Assembly (NCBI RefSeq): GCF_050611725.1
Contig: NZ_JBODJB010000001.1
Coordinates: 1,922,001 to 1,986,000 of the forward strand
From: Ferruginibacter sp050611725
GTDB lineage: Bacteria; Bacteroidota; Bacteroidia; Chitinophagales; Chitinophagaceae
Direction: 5' to 3'
DNA length: 64,000 nucleotides
The notes below the pieces were generated by a model. The model had not been told where the DNA came from. It worked only from the letters and a program-made list of their open reading frames with translations, and did no database searches. Each line of letters starts with the position of its first letter. The stretch's first letter is position 1. Shown here piece after piece: positions 26,263-33,064 of this stretch. The position numbers and the translations under genes are program-made.

Positions 26263-27705
26263 TTAAGAAGTGATTTTTTTGCCCGGCATAATAGATGTGT
26301 CGGGCATTTTTTTGGAGATTTTCTTTACAGGTTTGTTTAAGAAAATGATAGGTTTAACGGTTGCTTTTCCACTATCATTTGACAATTGAAAATAATACAC
26401 ACTGTTGTTTTTGTTGCCCGATTTTTCTTCTTCGATCTTTACATAGTATTTGGGAGTGATCAAGTCTTCTTTATCAGATACATTAGTAATTGCATATGCT
26501 TCCGGATCGGCAGCTTGTAATAATTCCTCATTGATCAACGCAACAGAATAGTCATTATCTTTTTTGGAGGTGTTCGCTTTAACCACAATATTAGTTGCTG
26601 TTGTAGTTTTCGTTTTGGGTGTTTCTTTTATTCGAATAGGTTCATTGTTTATCTGTGCTATAGGAAGAATAAACGATTGAACGTTTTTATATAAAATGAT
26701 ATTATCTTTTTCTGCAACAGGATGTTCGTCAGCAGAAGTTTTAGCCGGCATCAACAAAACACATGCAATTAAAAGTGAAACACACACTGTGGCTATCTGC
26801 ACTTTTTGAAAATTGGTTAAAAATGTATTTGGTTCAGCATTGAATAGCCTTTTGATCCTGTTCAGTAATTGTTTTTTGCCGTTGGTTGCGGCTAGTGCTA
26901 TTATTACTTTTTCCTGTCTGTAAGTTTCTATTTGTAATAATGCATTTGCATATGTTTCTCTATTGTATTGATGATTCAATACCCAATCGTCGCAACAGTT
27001 TTCTCTTTCGGTTTCTATTTGCTTACTTAGTAAAGCGGCAAAAGGATTAAAGAACAGTATAAGTTTTGCGATGGTATGCAGAAGATTCAATAAAAAATCC
27101 TGTCTTTTAATATGTGCCAGTTCATGCAATAAAACCGATTCTAATTGTTCTGTAGTTAATTGAGCAATGGCTGCGGCAGGGAGCAATATTGCCGGCTTAA
27201 AGAAACCGATTACTGATGGGACATCTATTTTGTCAGACAGCCAAACCTGCACTTTTTTTGTGATACCCAAATGCAACGCAGTATTGGTAACAAAAATTCG
27301 TATATCGATATTTGGTTTTAGCAGATGGCTGTTTTTTAATTGTGCTATTTTAAAAAAGTTGTTAGAGAATCGTATTAAATATGCGATCAGAAAGACTACA
27401 TAGACTACTGCTATGTATGGAAGTACCGTGATGATTATATTATTTGTTGATGCGGAAATAGAAAATGTAGCGATCGTTTTTGACGTATCTCCGTAAGACT
27501 GCAGAATTGTAGCAATGAACCAACATACTGAGAGCATTAACAATGCAAAACTCAAGTTGTGTTTAAAAGGAGCTGATGAATTTTGTTTTGAACCGGTGAT
27601 CAATTTATACACTACCCACAATAGCGCAACTTGCCAAAAACTATTAGCAATAGCCCAGCCAAGCGACTGTAAAAAAAATGTATGCTCAAAAAAAGCAGAA
27701 AGCAT
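26263..27705 (-). CDS. BlaR1/MecR1-like M56 family membrane metalloprotease
   Basis: A 480-residue membrane protein with about four transmembrane segments (near residues 12-30, 47-64, 95-115 and 295-313) around a cytoplasmic peptidase domain. The zinc motif is HELAH at H194-H198 in LLHELAHIKRQDFLLN, and ETERENCCDDWVL supplies the downstream acidic ligand pattern typical of M56. The C-terminal 150 residues are periplasmic, low-complexity and not a penicillin-binding domain, so the signal need not be a beta-lactam. It lies 9 bases after the BlaI-like gene, with which it would form a sensor-protease/repressor pair. No beta-lactamase is adjacent. Confidence 0.88.
   Translation of the reverse strand: MLSAFFEHTFFLQSLGWAIANSFWQVALLWVVYKLITGSKQNSSAPFKHNLSFALLMLSVCWFIATILQSYGDTSKTIATFSISASTNNIIITVLPYIAVVYVVFLIAYLIRFSNNFFKIAQLKNSHLLKPNIDIRIFVTNTALHLGITKKVQVWLSDKIDVPSVIGFFKPAILLPAAAIAQLTTEQLESVLLHELAHIKRQDFLLNLLHTIAKLILFFNPFAALLSKQIETERENCCDDWVLNHQYNRETYANALLQIETYRQEKVIIALAATNGKKQLLNRIKRLFNAEPNTFLTNFQKVQIATVCVSLLIACVLLMPAKTSADEHPVAEKDNIILYKNVQSFILPIAQINNEPIRIKETPKTKTTTATNIVVKANTSKKDNDYSVALINEELLQAADPEAYAITNVSDKEDLITPKYYVKIEEEKSGNKNNSVYYFQLSNDSGKATVKPIIFLNKPVKKISKKMPDTSIMPGKKITS
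26274..26313 (+). terminator. Terminator for the T9SS gene, inside the 3' end of the BlaR1-like gene
   Basis: TGCCCG and CGGGCA form a short stem around a 15-base loop with seven T on each outer side. On the plus strand it ends the T9SS transcript. It lies within the last codons of the minus-strand M56 gene, so the two convergent genes share sequence. Confidence 0.6.
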
Positions 27706-27714
27706 CGGTAGTTA

Positions 27715-28092
27715 TTATTTTATGCTGTTGAGATAATTTCTGATCTCGTCTAATTCTTCTTTAGATGCTTTATGATTGCCAAGTGCTTGCATAACCAGTT
27801 GAGCAGACGAGCCGGCAAATAAAGAATCGATCATCTTATTTAAAAAAAGTGATTGCGTTTTCTCTCTTGTAACAGAAGGTTTATAAATATGAACCTTGCT
27901 GCTGCTATCTCTCGACACTAATCCTTTCTCAAACATGATCTGCATGAGTTTTAGGGTAGTGGTATAACCGGCTTCTTTCCCTTTTATCAATTCTTCATGT
28001 ACTTCTCTAACCGAAGCAGATTCTTTATTCCAAAGTACCTGAAGTATCTCTAATTCACCTTCAGTAGGCCTGGTGTTTTTAATTGTAGTCAT
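27715..28092 (-). CDS. BlaI/MecI/CopY family transcriptional repressor
   Basis: A 125-residue protein with an N-terminal winged helix (TRPTEGELEILQVLWNKESASVREVHEEL) and the family phrase GYTTTLKLMQIMFEKGLVSRD, followed by a C-terminal dimerisation helix pair (SLFAGSSAQLVMQALGNHKASKEELDEI). It would bind operator DNA as a dimer and be inactivated by proteolysis signalled by the M56 protein encoded next. A palindrome touching its start codon is the likely autoregulatory operator. Confidence 0.92.
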   Translation of the reverse strand: MTTIKNTRPTEGELEILQVLWNKESASVREVHEELIKGKEAGYTTTLKLMQIMFEKGLVSRDSSSKVHIYKPSVTREKTQSLFLNKMIDSLFAGSSAQLVMQALGNHKASKEELDEIRNYLNSIK

Positions 28093-28093
28093 T

Positions 28094-28111
28094 GTACGAT
28101 GTATTTCGTAC
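28094..28111. promoter_or_regulatory. Probable BlaI-type operator (GTACGA-N6-TCGTAC)
   Basis: Perfect 6-base half-sites separated by six bases sit one base upstream of the blaI-like start codon. BlaI/MecI operators are dyads of similar size built around TACA/TGTA-like cores. The location implies direct occlusion of transcription start or translation start. Confidence 0.6.
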
Positions 28112-28223
28112 GTGAAGATAAAAAATTATTTCATAATAAAAACTAAAAGTTTCGTAGATAAATGAATTTTATTGATAATTTGCTTTTATCAAGTTTTGAG
28201 AATCTATTAGTCTGGTAGTAAAA

Positions 28224-28403
28224 CATCATGTAGAATTACTGAAGTTGAGTTTACAGTTTGCAAATCCCAACTCGGTGGGAAGTACATAAGCTTAATCGAA
28301 GTACAAACCCGAAATCGGGACGTAATCGATTTAGGGCGGCTTTTTTGCCTGCCCCGATTATTTCGGGGGTTACTTTTTTTTCGCAAAAAAAAAGTAACAA
28401 TAG
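28224..28403 (-). repeat. Dispersed intergenic repeat, copy 2
   Basis: Read on the minus strand this shares ordered blocks with 3229-3360: poly-T/poly-A segment with AAGTAAC, a GC-rich palindromic part (CCCGATTTCGGG and CCCCGA...TCGGGG), GTACTTCGATTAAGCTT and ACTGTAAACTC followed by GTAATTCTACAT. It is longer than copy 1 because of extra bases in the palindromic part. It lies between blaI and the flavin-binding gene, with no coding frame. Dispersed repeats of this sort are frequent in Bacteroidota genomes; the function is unknown. Confidence 0.7.
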
Positions 28404-28452
28404 AATATCCCTAAAATGTTTTACTGCATTATAATTTTAAGAAAACAACAAA

Positions 28453-29082
28453 ATGGAAAGAACCCCAAAAACAACCCCCAGCAGATACGCTAACCAGCGT
28501 ATGCACTATTCAGAAGAAGTGGTGTACCCGATCCTGGATGAAGCCCTGTTTTGTACTGTGAGTTATACCATCAATGGAGAACCTTTTGCTATTCCGACAG
28601 CTTTTGTAAGAGAAGAAAACAAGCTGTATATACATGGTTCTGTCGGCAGTCATTTTCTGCGGCAATTAATGCAAAGAACAAAAGTGTGTATTTCGGTAAT
28701 GATTACAGATGATATTGTAGTGGCTAAGTCTGCATTCAATCATTCCATTAATTACCGTTCAGTTATTATTTTTTCTGAAAGCGAATTGATAGATGATTTT
28801 GAAATAAAAAAGGATTTCTTCAAAAAATTAACTGAGAAGATCGTTCCGGGCAGCTGGGATTATTTAAGACCGATGAAAGACAGCGAAGTGGCGAAGACGA
28901 TGCTGATAAAATTTGAAATTAACGAAGCAGGTGCTAAGGTACGTCAAGGGATGCCGATCGATGAAGATGAAGACAATCATTTGCCGATATGGTCAGGTTT
29001 AATTCCAATACCGAGCAAGCGGCTGGCGCCGATAGCAGATGAGTTAAGTAAAGATATCCCTTTGCCCGAACATCTTAAGTAG
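28453..29082 (+). CDS. Pyridoxamine 5'-phosphate oxidase family flavin-binding protein
   Basis: A 209-residue split-barrel protein of the FMN-binding type. The N-terminal pattern RMHYSEEVVYPILDEALFCTVSYTINGEPFAIPTAF is typical of the nitroimidazole-resistance (NimA)-like branch. LYIHGSVGSHFLRQL near residues 57-71 contributes to the flavin pocket. The activity on natural substrates is unknown; relatives bind FMN, F420 or haem. It is transcribed alone. Confidence 0.85.
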   Translation: MERTPKTTPSRYANQRMHYSEEVVYPILDEALFCTVSYTINGEPFAIPTAFVREENKLYIHGSVGSHFLRQLMQRTKVCISVMITDDIVVAKSAFNHSINYRSVIIFSESELIDDFEIKKDFFKKLTEKIVPGSWDYLRPMKDSEVAKTMLIKFEINEAGAKVRQGMPIDEDEDNHLPIWSGLIPIPSKRLAPIADELSKDIPLPEHLK

Positions 29083-29239
29083 TTTAAAATAAAAAAGCCC
29101 CAATGTAGAAACATTCGGACTTTCTGGTTATAATGGTTCTGATTAAACTATTTTATGCGAATCTTTCGATTCAACTTTATCTTAGACGATAATATTTTAA
29201 AAAAGGTTGCAACTTTTTTAAAATATTTTTTATTTTTTT

Positions 29240-31471
29240 TTAATGTTGGGTTTTAAGTTCTTCTAAACTTTTAGTAATGCTTTCAGCTGCATCCTTTGTG
29301 TTCATCTTGATCAAAGTTTTCATTTGGGCATTTCTGTTATCAACGATCTTGTCATGATGTAGTTTTGCCAGGGTAGGAGCTATTACCAACGATACAATGC
29401 TCATTAATTTGATCAATATATTCATCGACGGTCCTGATGTATCTTTAAACGGATCACCAACAGTATCACCCGTTACTGCAGCTTTATGTGGTTCACTCCC
29501 TTTTTGATGAATCGTACCATTGATATCGGCACCCGATTCAAAAGATTTTTTTGCGTTATCCCATGCACCACCGGCATTGTTCTGAAACATACCCATTAAT
29601 ACACCACTAACGGTAGCGCCTGCAAGAAAACCGCCCAACACTTCCGGCCCAAAAATAAAACCGATTGCTATCGGAGATAGAATTGCAATTGCACCCGGTA
29701 ACATCATTTTTTTCAAAGAAGCTTGTGTAGAGATCGCTACGCATTTATCATACTCCGGTTTTCCGGTACCTTCCATAATTCCCGGAATACTGCGGAACTG
29801 ACGACGAACTTCTTCCACCATTGCCATTGCTGCTTCACCTACCGCACGTATCGCTAAAGAAGAAAAGATGAACGGTATCATCGCACCTACAAATAATCCG
29901 GCCAATACATCTGCATGATAAATATCAATACCATCAATACCTGCAATACCAACAAAAGCAGCAAATAAAGCCAATGCAGTCAATGCTGCAGAAGCAATTG
30001 CAAAACCTTTACCGGTAGCAGCTGTTGTATTACCAACTGCATCTAAAATATCTGTTTTTTCACGAACTTCTTTTGGTAATTCACTCATCTCTGCAATACC
30101 ACCTGCGTTATCTGCAATTGGTCCGAATGCATCGATCGCTAATTGCATAGCAGTTGTAGCCATCATACCTGCGGCAGCAATGGCCACACCGTATAAACCT
30201 GCACAAGCATAAGAGCCATAAATACCTGCTGCTAAAACAAGTATCGGTAATAAAGTACTTTCCATACCTATTGCTAAGCCTCCAATAATATTGGTAGCAT
30301 GGCCTGTTCCTGATTGACGAACAATACTCAGTACTGGGCGTTTACCCATTGCCGTGAAATATTCTGTAATGATGCTCATTAAAGTACCAACAGCAAGACC
30401 AACCATGATGGCTCCAAAAACTCCCATCTTAGTAAATTCATGTCCACGTAAGGTCATTGTTTCGGGCAGCAACCAGTTCACTAAAAAATAAGAAGCAATT
30501 GCCGTTAGAACAATAGAACCCCAGTTGCCCATATTCAACGCTTTTTGAACAGCAACAGTACTATTACCAACTGATTCAGAAATACGAACAAAGAAAGTGC
30601 CTATGATGGAAAATAAAATACCGATTGAAGCGATCAGCATCGGCAAAAGAATAGGAGACATGCCTGCAAAATCATCCGTCAATGCATCTGTTTCTCTACC
30701 CAATACCATTGTAGCTAAAACCGTAGCAACATAAGAACCGAAAAGATCGGCACCCATACCGGCAACGTCACCCACATTATCACCCACATTATCTGCTATG
30801 GTTGCAGGGTTACGAGGATCATCTTCAGGAATACCGGCTTCTACTTTACCAACAAGATCAGCGCCAACGTCTGCAGCCTTTGTATAAATACCGCCACCCA
30901 CACGTGCAAACAATGCAATCGATTCTGCGCCTAAAGAAAATCCTGTTAATATTTCAATGGTTTTTTCCATCTCGTGGCTGTTGACAGCAGCACCGGGAGC
31001 AAACACCATTTTCAAAATAATAAATAATCCGCCTAGTCCTAAAACGGCTAATCCGGCAACGCCTAACCCCATTACACTACCGCCGGTAAACGAAACAGTC
31101 AACGCTTTGCTTAAACTGGTACGTGCCGCTTGCGCTGTGCGTACATTGGCTTTGGTAGCTACTTTCATTCCAATGTAACCTGCCAATGCACTGAAAAAAG
31201 CACCTAATATAAATGCCAAAGCAATGGTCCAGTGACTGTTTTCACTTGTATACCCCAAAACACCTAATAACAAGGCAGCTAATATTACGAAGTACGTAAG
31301 AATTTTATATTCGGCTTTTAAGAAAGCCATTGCACCTTCAGCAATATAATTACTGATCTCTTTCATACGGTCTGTGCCGGCATCTTGTTTAGATACCCAT
31401 GCATACTTTAAAAAAGTATATAACAAACCTACTATACCCATTGCCGGAATTACATAAATCAACTTATCCAT
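29240..31471 (-). CDS. hppA: Membrane-bound ion-pumping pyrophosphatase, K+-dependent type
   Basis: A 743-residue integral membrane enzyme with about 16 helices that hydrolyses pyrophosphate and pumps H+ and/or Na+ outward. The substrate site shows DDPRNPATIADNVGDNVGD. A second conserved acidic site comes near AFGPIADNAGGIAEM and the third near the C-terminus (NNAGGAWDNAKKSFE, then GDTVGDPFKDTSGPS). The K+-class position reads GNTTAATGKG, with alanine where K+-independent enzymes have lysine, so potassium stimulation is expected. Whether it moves Na+, H+ or both cannot be decided here. It is transcribed alone from a good -7 element. Confidence 0.95.
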   Translation of the reverse strand: MDKLIYVIPAMGIVGLLYTFLKYAWVSKQDAGTDRMKEISNYIAEGAMAFLKAEYKILTYFVILAALLLGVLGYTSENSHWTIALAFILGAFFSALAGYIGMKVATKANVRTAQAARTSLSKALTVSFTGGSVMGLGVAGLAVLGLGGLFIILKMVFAPGAAVNSHEMEKTIEILTGFSLGAESIALFARVGGGIYTKAADVGADLVGKVEAGIPEDDPRNPATIADNVGDNVGDVAGMGADLFGSYVATVLATMVLGRETDALTDDFAGMSPILLPMLIASIGILFSIIGTFFVRISESVGNSTVAVQKALNMGNWGSIVLTAIASYFLVNWLLPETMTLRGHEFTKMGVFGAIMVGLAVGTLMSIITEYFTAMGKRPVLSIVRQSGTGHATNIIGGLAIGMESTLLPILVLAAGIYGSYACAGLYGVAIAAAGMMATTAMQLAIDAFGPIADNAGGIAEMSELPKEVREKTDILDAVGNTTAATGKGFAIASAALTALALFAAFVGIAGIDGIDIYHADVLAGLFVGAMIPFIFSSLAIRAVGEAAMAMVEEVRRQFRSIPGIMEGTGKPEYDKCVAISTQASLKKMMLPGAIAILSPIAIGFIFGPEVLGGFLAGATVSGVLMGMFQNNAGGAWDNAKKSFESGADINGTIHQKGSEPHKAAVTGDTVGDPFKDTSGPSMNILIKLMSIVSLVIAPTLAKLHHDKIVDNRNAQMKTLIKMNTKDAAESITKSLEELKTQH

Positions 31472-31500
31472 AAATTTATTCTACGTTTTTTTTAGGAGGG

Positions 31501-31508
31501 CAAAAATA
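31501..31508 (-). promoter_or_regulatory. Candidate -7 promoter element of hppA
   Basis: TATTTTTG on the minus strand matches TAnnTTTG exactly, 29 bases upstream of the hppA start codon. No clear -33 box is seen. Confidence 0.5.
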
Positions 31509-31611
31509 GGGGAATTGATATGAAAAATCGAAGAAACAGGCACTTAATTGGCAACGATTGCGTAAATGTGTTGATTTTACATGATTTGAGCCGTATTTTT
31601 TAAGAAAAAGT

Positions 31612-31740
31612 AATGGCGTGCCCCTTTGGGTCGGGCTTTACGCTGCAATCTTTTTGTCGTGCCTCCAAAAAGGATTTTCGCTTCAATCCCTCACGCAGGC
31701 AGACTGTAAATTTGAAGTTGTATTAATGAATCGAGATGAA
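31612..31740. repeat. GC-richer intergenic segment, possible diverged dispersed repeat
   Basis: The stretch holds GGCGTGCCCCTTTGGGTCGGGC, split as GGCGTGCCCC and TTTGGGTCGGGC, then a poly-T/poly-A pair (CTTTTTGTCG...CCAAAAAGG) and ACTGTAAATTTGAAGTTG. The block order (A/T stem, GC palindrome, ACTGTAAA) is like the repeats at 3229 and 28224, but identity is low. No coding frame is supported across 31509-31900. Confidence 0.35.
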
Positions 31741-31932
31741 GATTTAAAATCTGACGTGCCGGAGTACGTAAGCCACACAATGTGAGTAGGGGGGAATCAA
31801 CGAAAAGGTATTTGCGGTAGTAAAAAACAATAGCTTGTATCAACCCAATTATAGTTCAGCAAAACCGTAAAAAAATCAATTTTTATTTGGTTTTTTACAC
31901 AGTTCATGTTGGCAGTAGGTTTTGTCTACACG

Positions 31933-32511
31933 TTATAATTGTCTTTTATAATTATTTAAGATTTTAAAATTGAATTTCTCTTTCTTCAAAGTTGAATAAA
32001 TCAAGTCAAAATATCGTTTTCTGGCAGTCTCTTTTTTCTTACTTTTTGCAACGTATGTCCAAGGTTGCGAATTTGTCCCAGTAAGTTCAAAGTAGTTATT
32101 CGTTGTTTTTGAAAAGAAATATACTACGTTACCAATTATTGGTGGTGTGAACTTTAATACTTTTTCATCTTGAGTTACATAAGTTATTTTCTTATCGATG
32201 TAATTAAAAATATTTTGTCCAGCAAAGGAAATTGCAGAATAAACTTTTCTATCACTTACAATAACTGTTAAACAGGTTTTGTCTTGTCGCCAAATGATAA
32301 ATGTTAAAATACTGTCACCACTTTTTAAATAGTCGAATTGCCTTTTAGTTTGAAAAACAATAACCTCGTTTGTTTTGTCAAGAAGTAAACTGTCTTTGTA
32401 TCTATTTACTAAACTATCATCAACGTTTACATAGACTTTTACTTCGCCTGCTTTTTGTCCAAAAGAGATGGCAGAAATGAATAAAAATATGATTGAAATA
32501 AGGGTTCTCAT
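31933..32511 (-). CDS. Secreted hypothetical protein in a cassette-like setting
   Basis: A 192-residue protein with a signal peptide (MRTLISIIFLFISAISFG, then QKAGEVKV). The mature part is a mixed alpha/beta sequence with many aromatic and lysine residues and no motif I recognise (for example DSILTFIIWRQDKTCLTVIVSDRKV in two pieces: DSILTFIIWRQD and KTCLTVIVSDRKV). It has its own flanking inverted repeats and no operon partner, so it is an accessory gene of unknown function, probably periplasmic or surface-located. Confidence 0.65.
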   Translation of the reverse strand: MRTLISIIFLFISAISFGQKAGEVKVYVNVDDSLVNRYKDSLLLDKTNEVIVFQTKRQFDYLKSGDSILTFIIWRQDKTCLTVIVSDRKVYSAISFAGQNIFNYIDKKITYVTQDEKVLKFTPPIIGNVVYFFSKTTNNYFELTGTNSQPWTYVAKSKKKETARKRYFDLIYSTLKKEKFNFKILNNYKRQL

Positions 32512-32518
32512 AAACTTA

Positions 32519-32721
32519 CTGCCAACGAACAGGTATTGCCGATGGTGGGGAATTTTATATTCGTCCGCCGGAACCGCTGCCTGACTTTTTGATAAAGTTA
32601 AATATTAAGAACAAAAGCAGGGCTTTATTCGTCGAGCCCAGAACCACAGTACAGCAGAATTACCGCTGCTGATTGCTCCAATGTCCAGCCTCACTATTGG
32701 CAATACCAATGTTGCTAGCAG
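32519..32721. repeat. Long imperfect inverted repeat (33-base arms, 203 bases overall)
   Basis: The arm 32519-32551 (CTGCCAACGAACAGGTATTG then CCGATGGTGGGG) pairs with 32689-32721 (complement of CTGCTAGCAACATTGGTATT then GCCAATAGTGAGG). The arms match along nearly their whole length, including a perfect GGTATTGCC block, with a few mismatches and a one-base bulge. The 137-base interior has no coding frame. Bulged long stems of this kind are the structural hallmark of integron attC sites, although the end sequence differs. Confidence 0.65.
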
Positions 32722-33021
32722 TTTTTCGACATTAGCTTATCTAATGAGCACTCTACTTTTCCGATTTCTTTCTTACACATGGAAGAAGAGGCTGTCTATT
32801 ACCGACAATTGATCCGTTTCAATTCATCTGATACATCCTTCCATTTCTTCCTTAATACATTTCAGTGTACACAAAACAGCTGATTTTTATCAAATATTGT
32901 AAAGATGAATATTATAAGTGGCATTTTTTTATAATATCAAACAATAAAAACCTAAAAAGCCCGTTTTTAATAGTTGAGCAAAGTGTGTTTTGTATTGAAA
33001 CTGCTTTGGTCACTTGAATCA

Positions 33022-33045
33022 CCGGAGTATTTAAAAGTATTCCGG
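33022..33045. promoter_or_regulatory. 24-base near-palindrome upstream of the T9SS gene
   Basis: CCGGAGTATTTA and AAAGTATTCCGG form an inverted repeat with only one mismatch pair plus one wobble-type pair before the centre. It ends 19 bases before the ATG at 33065, so it could be a repressor site or a 5' untranslated hairpin. Confidence 0.4.
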
Positions 33046-33064
33046 CCCTTAAAATCCCTTATTT

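Larger units (their letters stand above)
31908..32721. mobile_element. Cassette-like segment: one gene between GTTGGCAGTA inverted repeats plus an attC-like long hairpin
   Basis: GTTGGCAGTA at 31908-31917 and its exact inverse TACTGCCAAC at 32517-32526 flank a single minus-strand gene by 15 and 5 bases. The right repeat is also the outer end of a 203-base structure (32519-32721) whose ends are 33-base imperfect inverted repeats. The gene is unlike its neighbours and sits in a 1.6-kb gap between core genes. Together this looks like one gene cassette with a recombination site. No integrase or transposase is present, and the ends do not match the classical integron core GTTRRRY. The mobile interpretation is inference. 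Confidence 0.4.

Noticed and set aside
32519..32721. Classical integron attC site
   Set aside because: The end sequences do not match RYYYAAC/GTTRRRY and no integron integrase is visible; only the folded architecture is similar, so it is reported as cassette-like instead.
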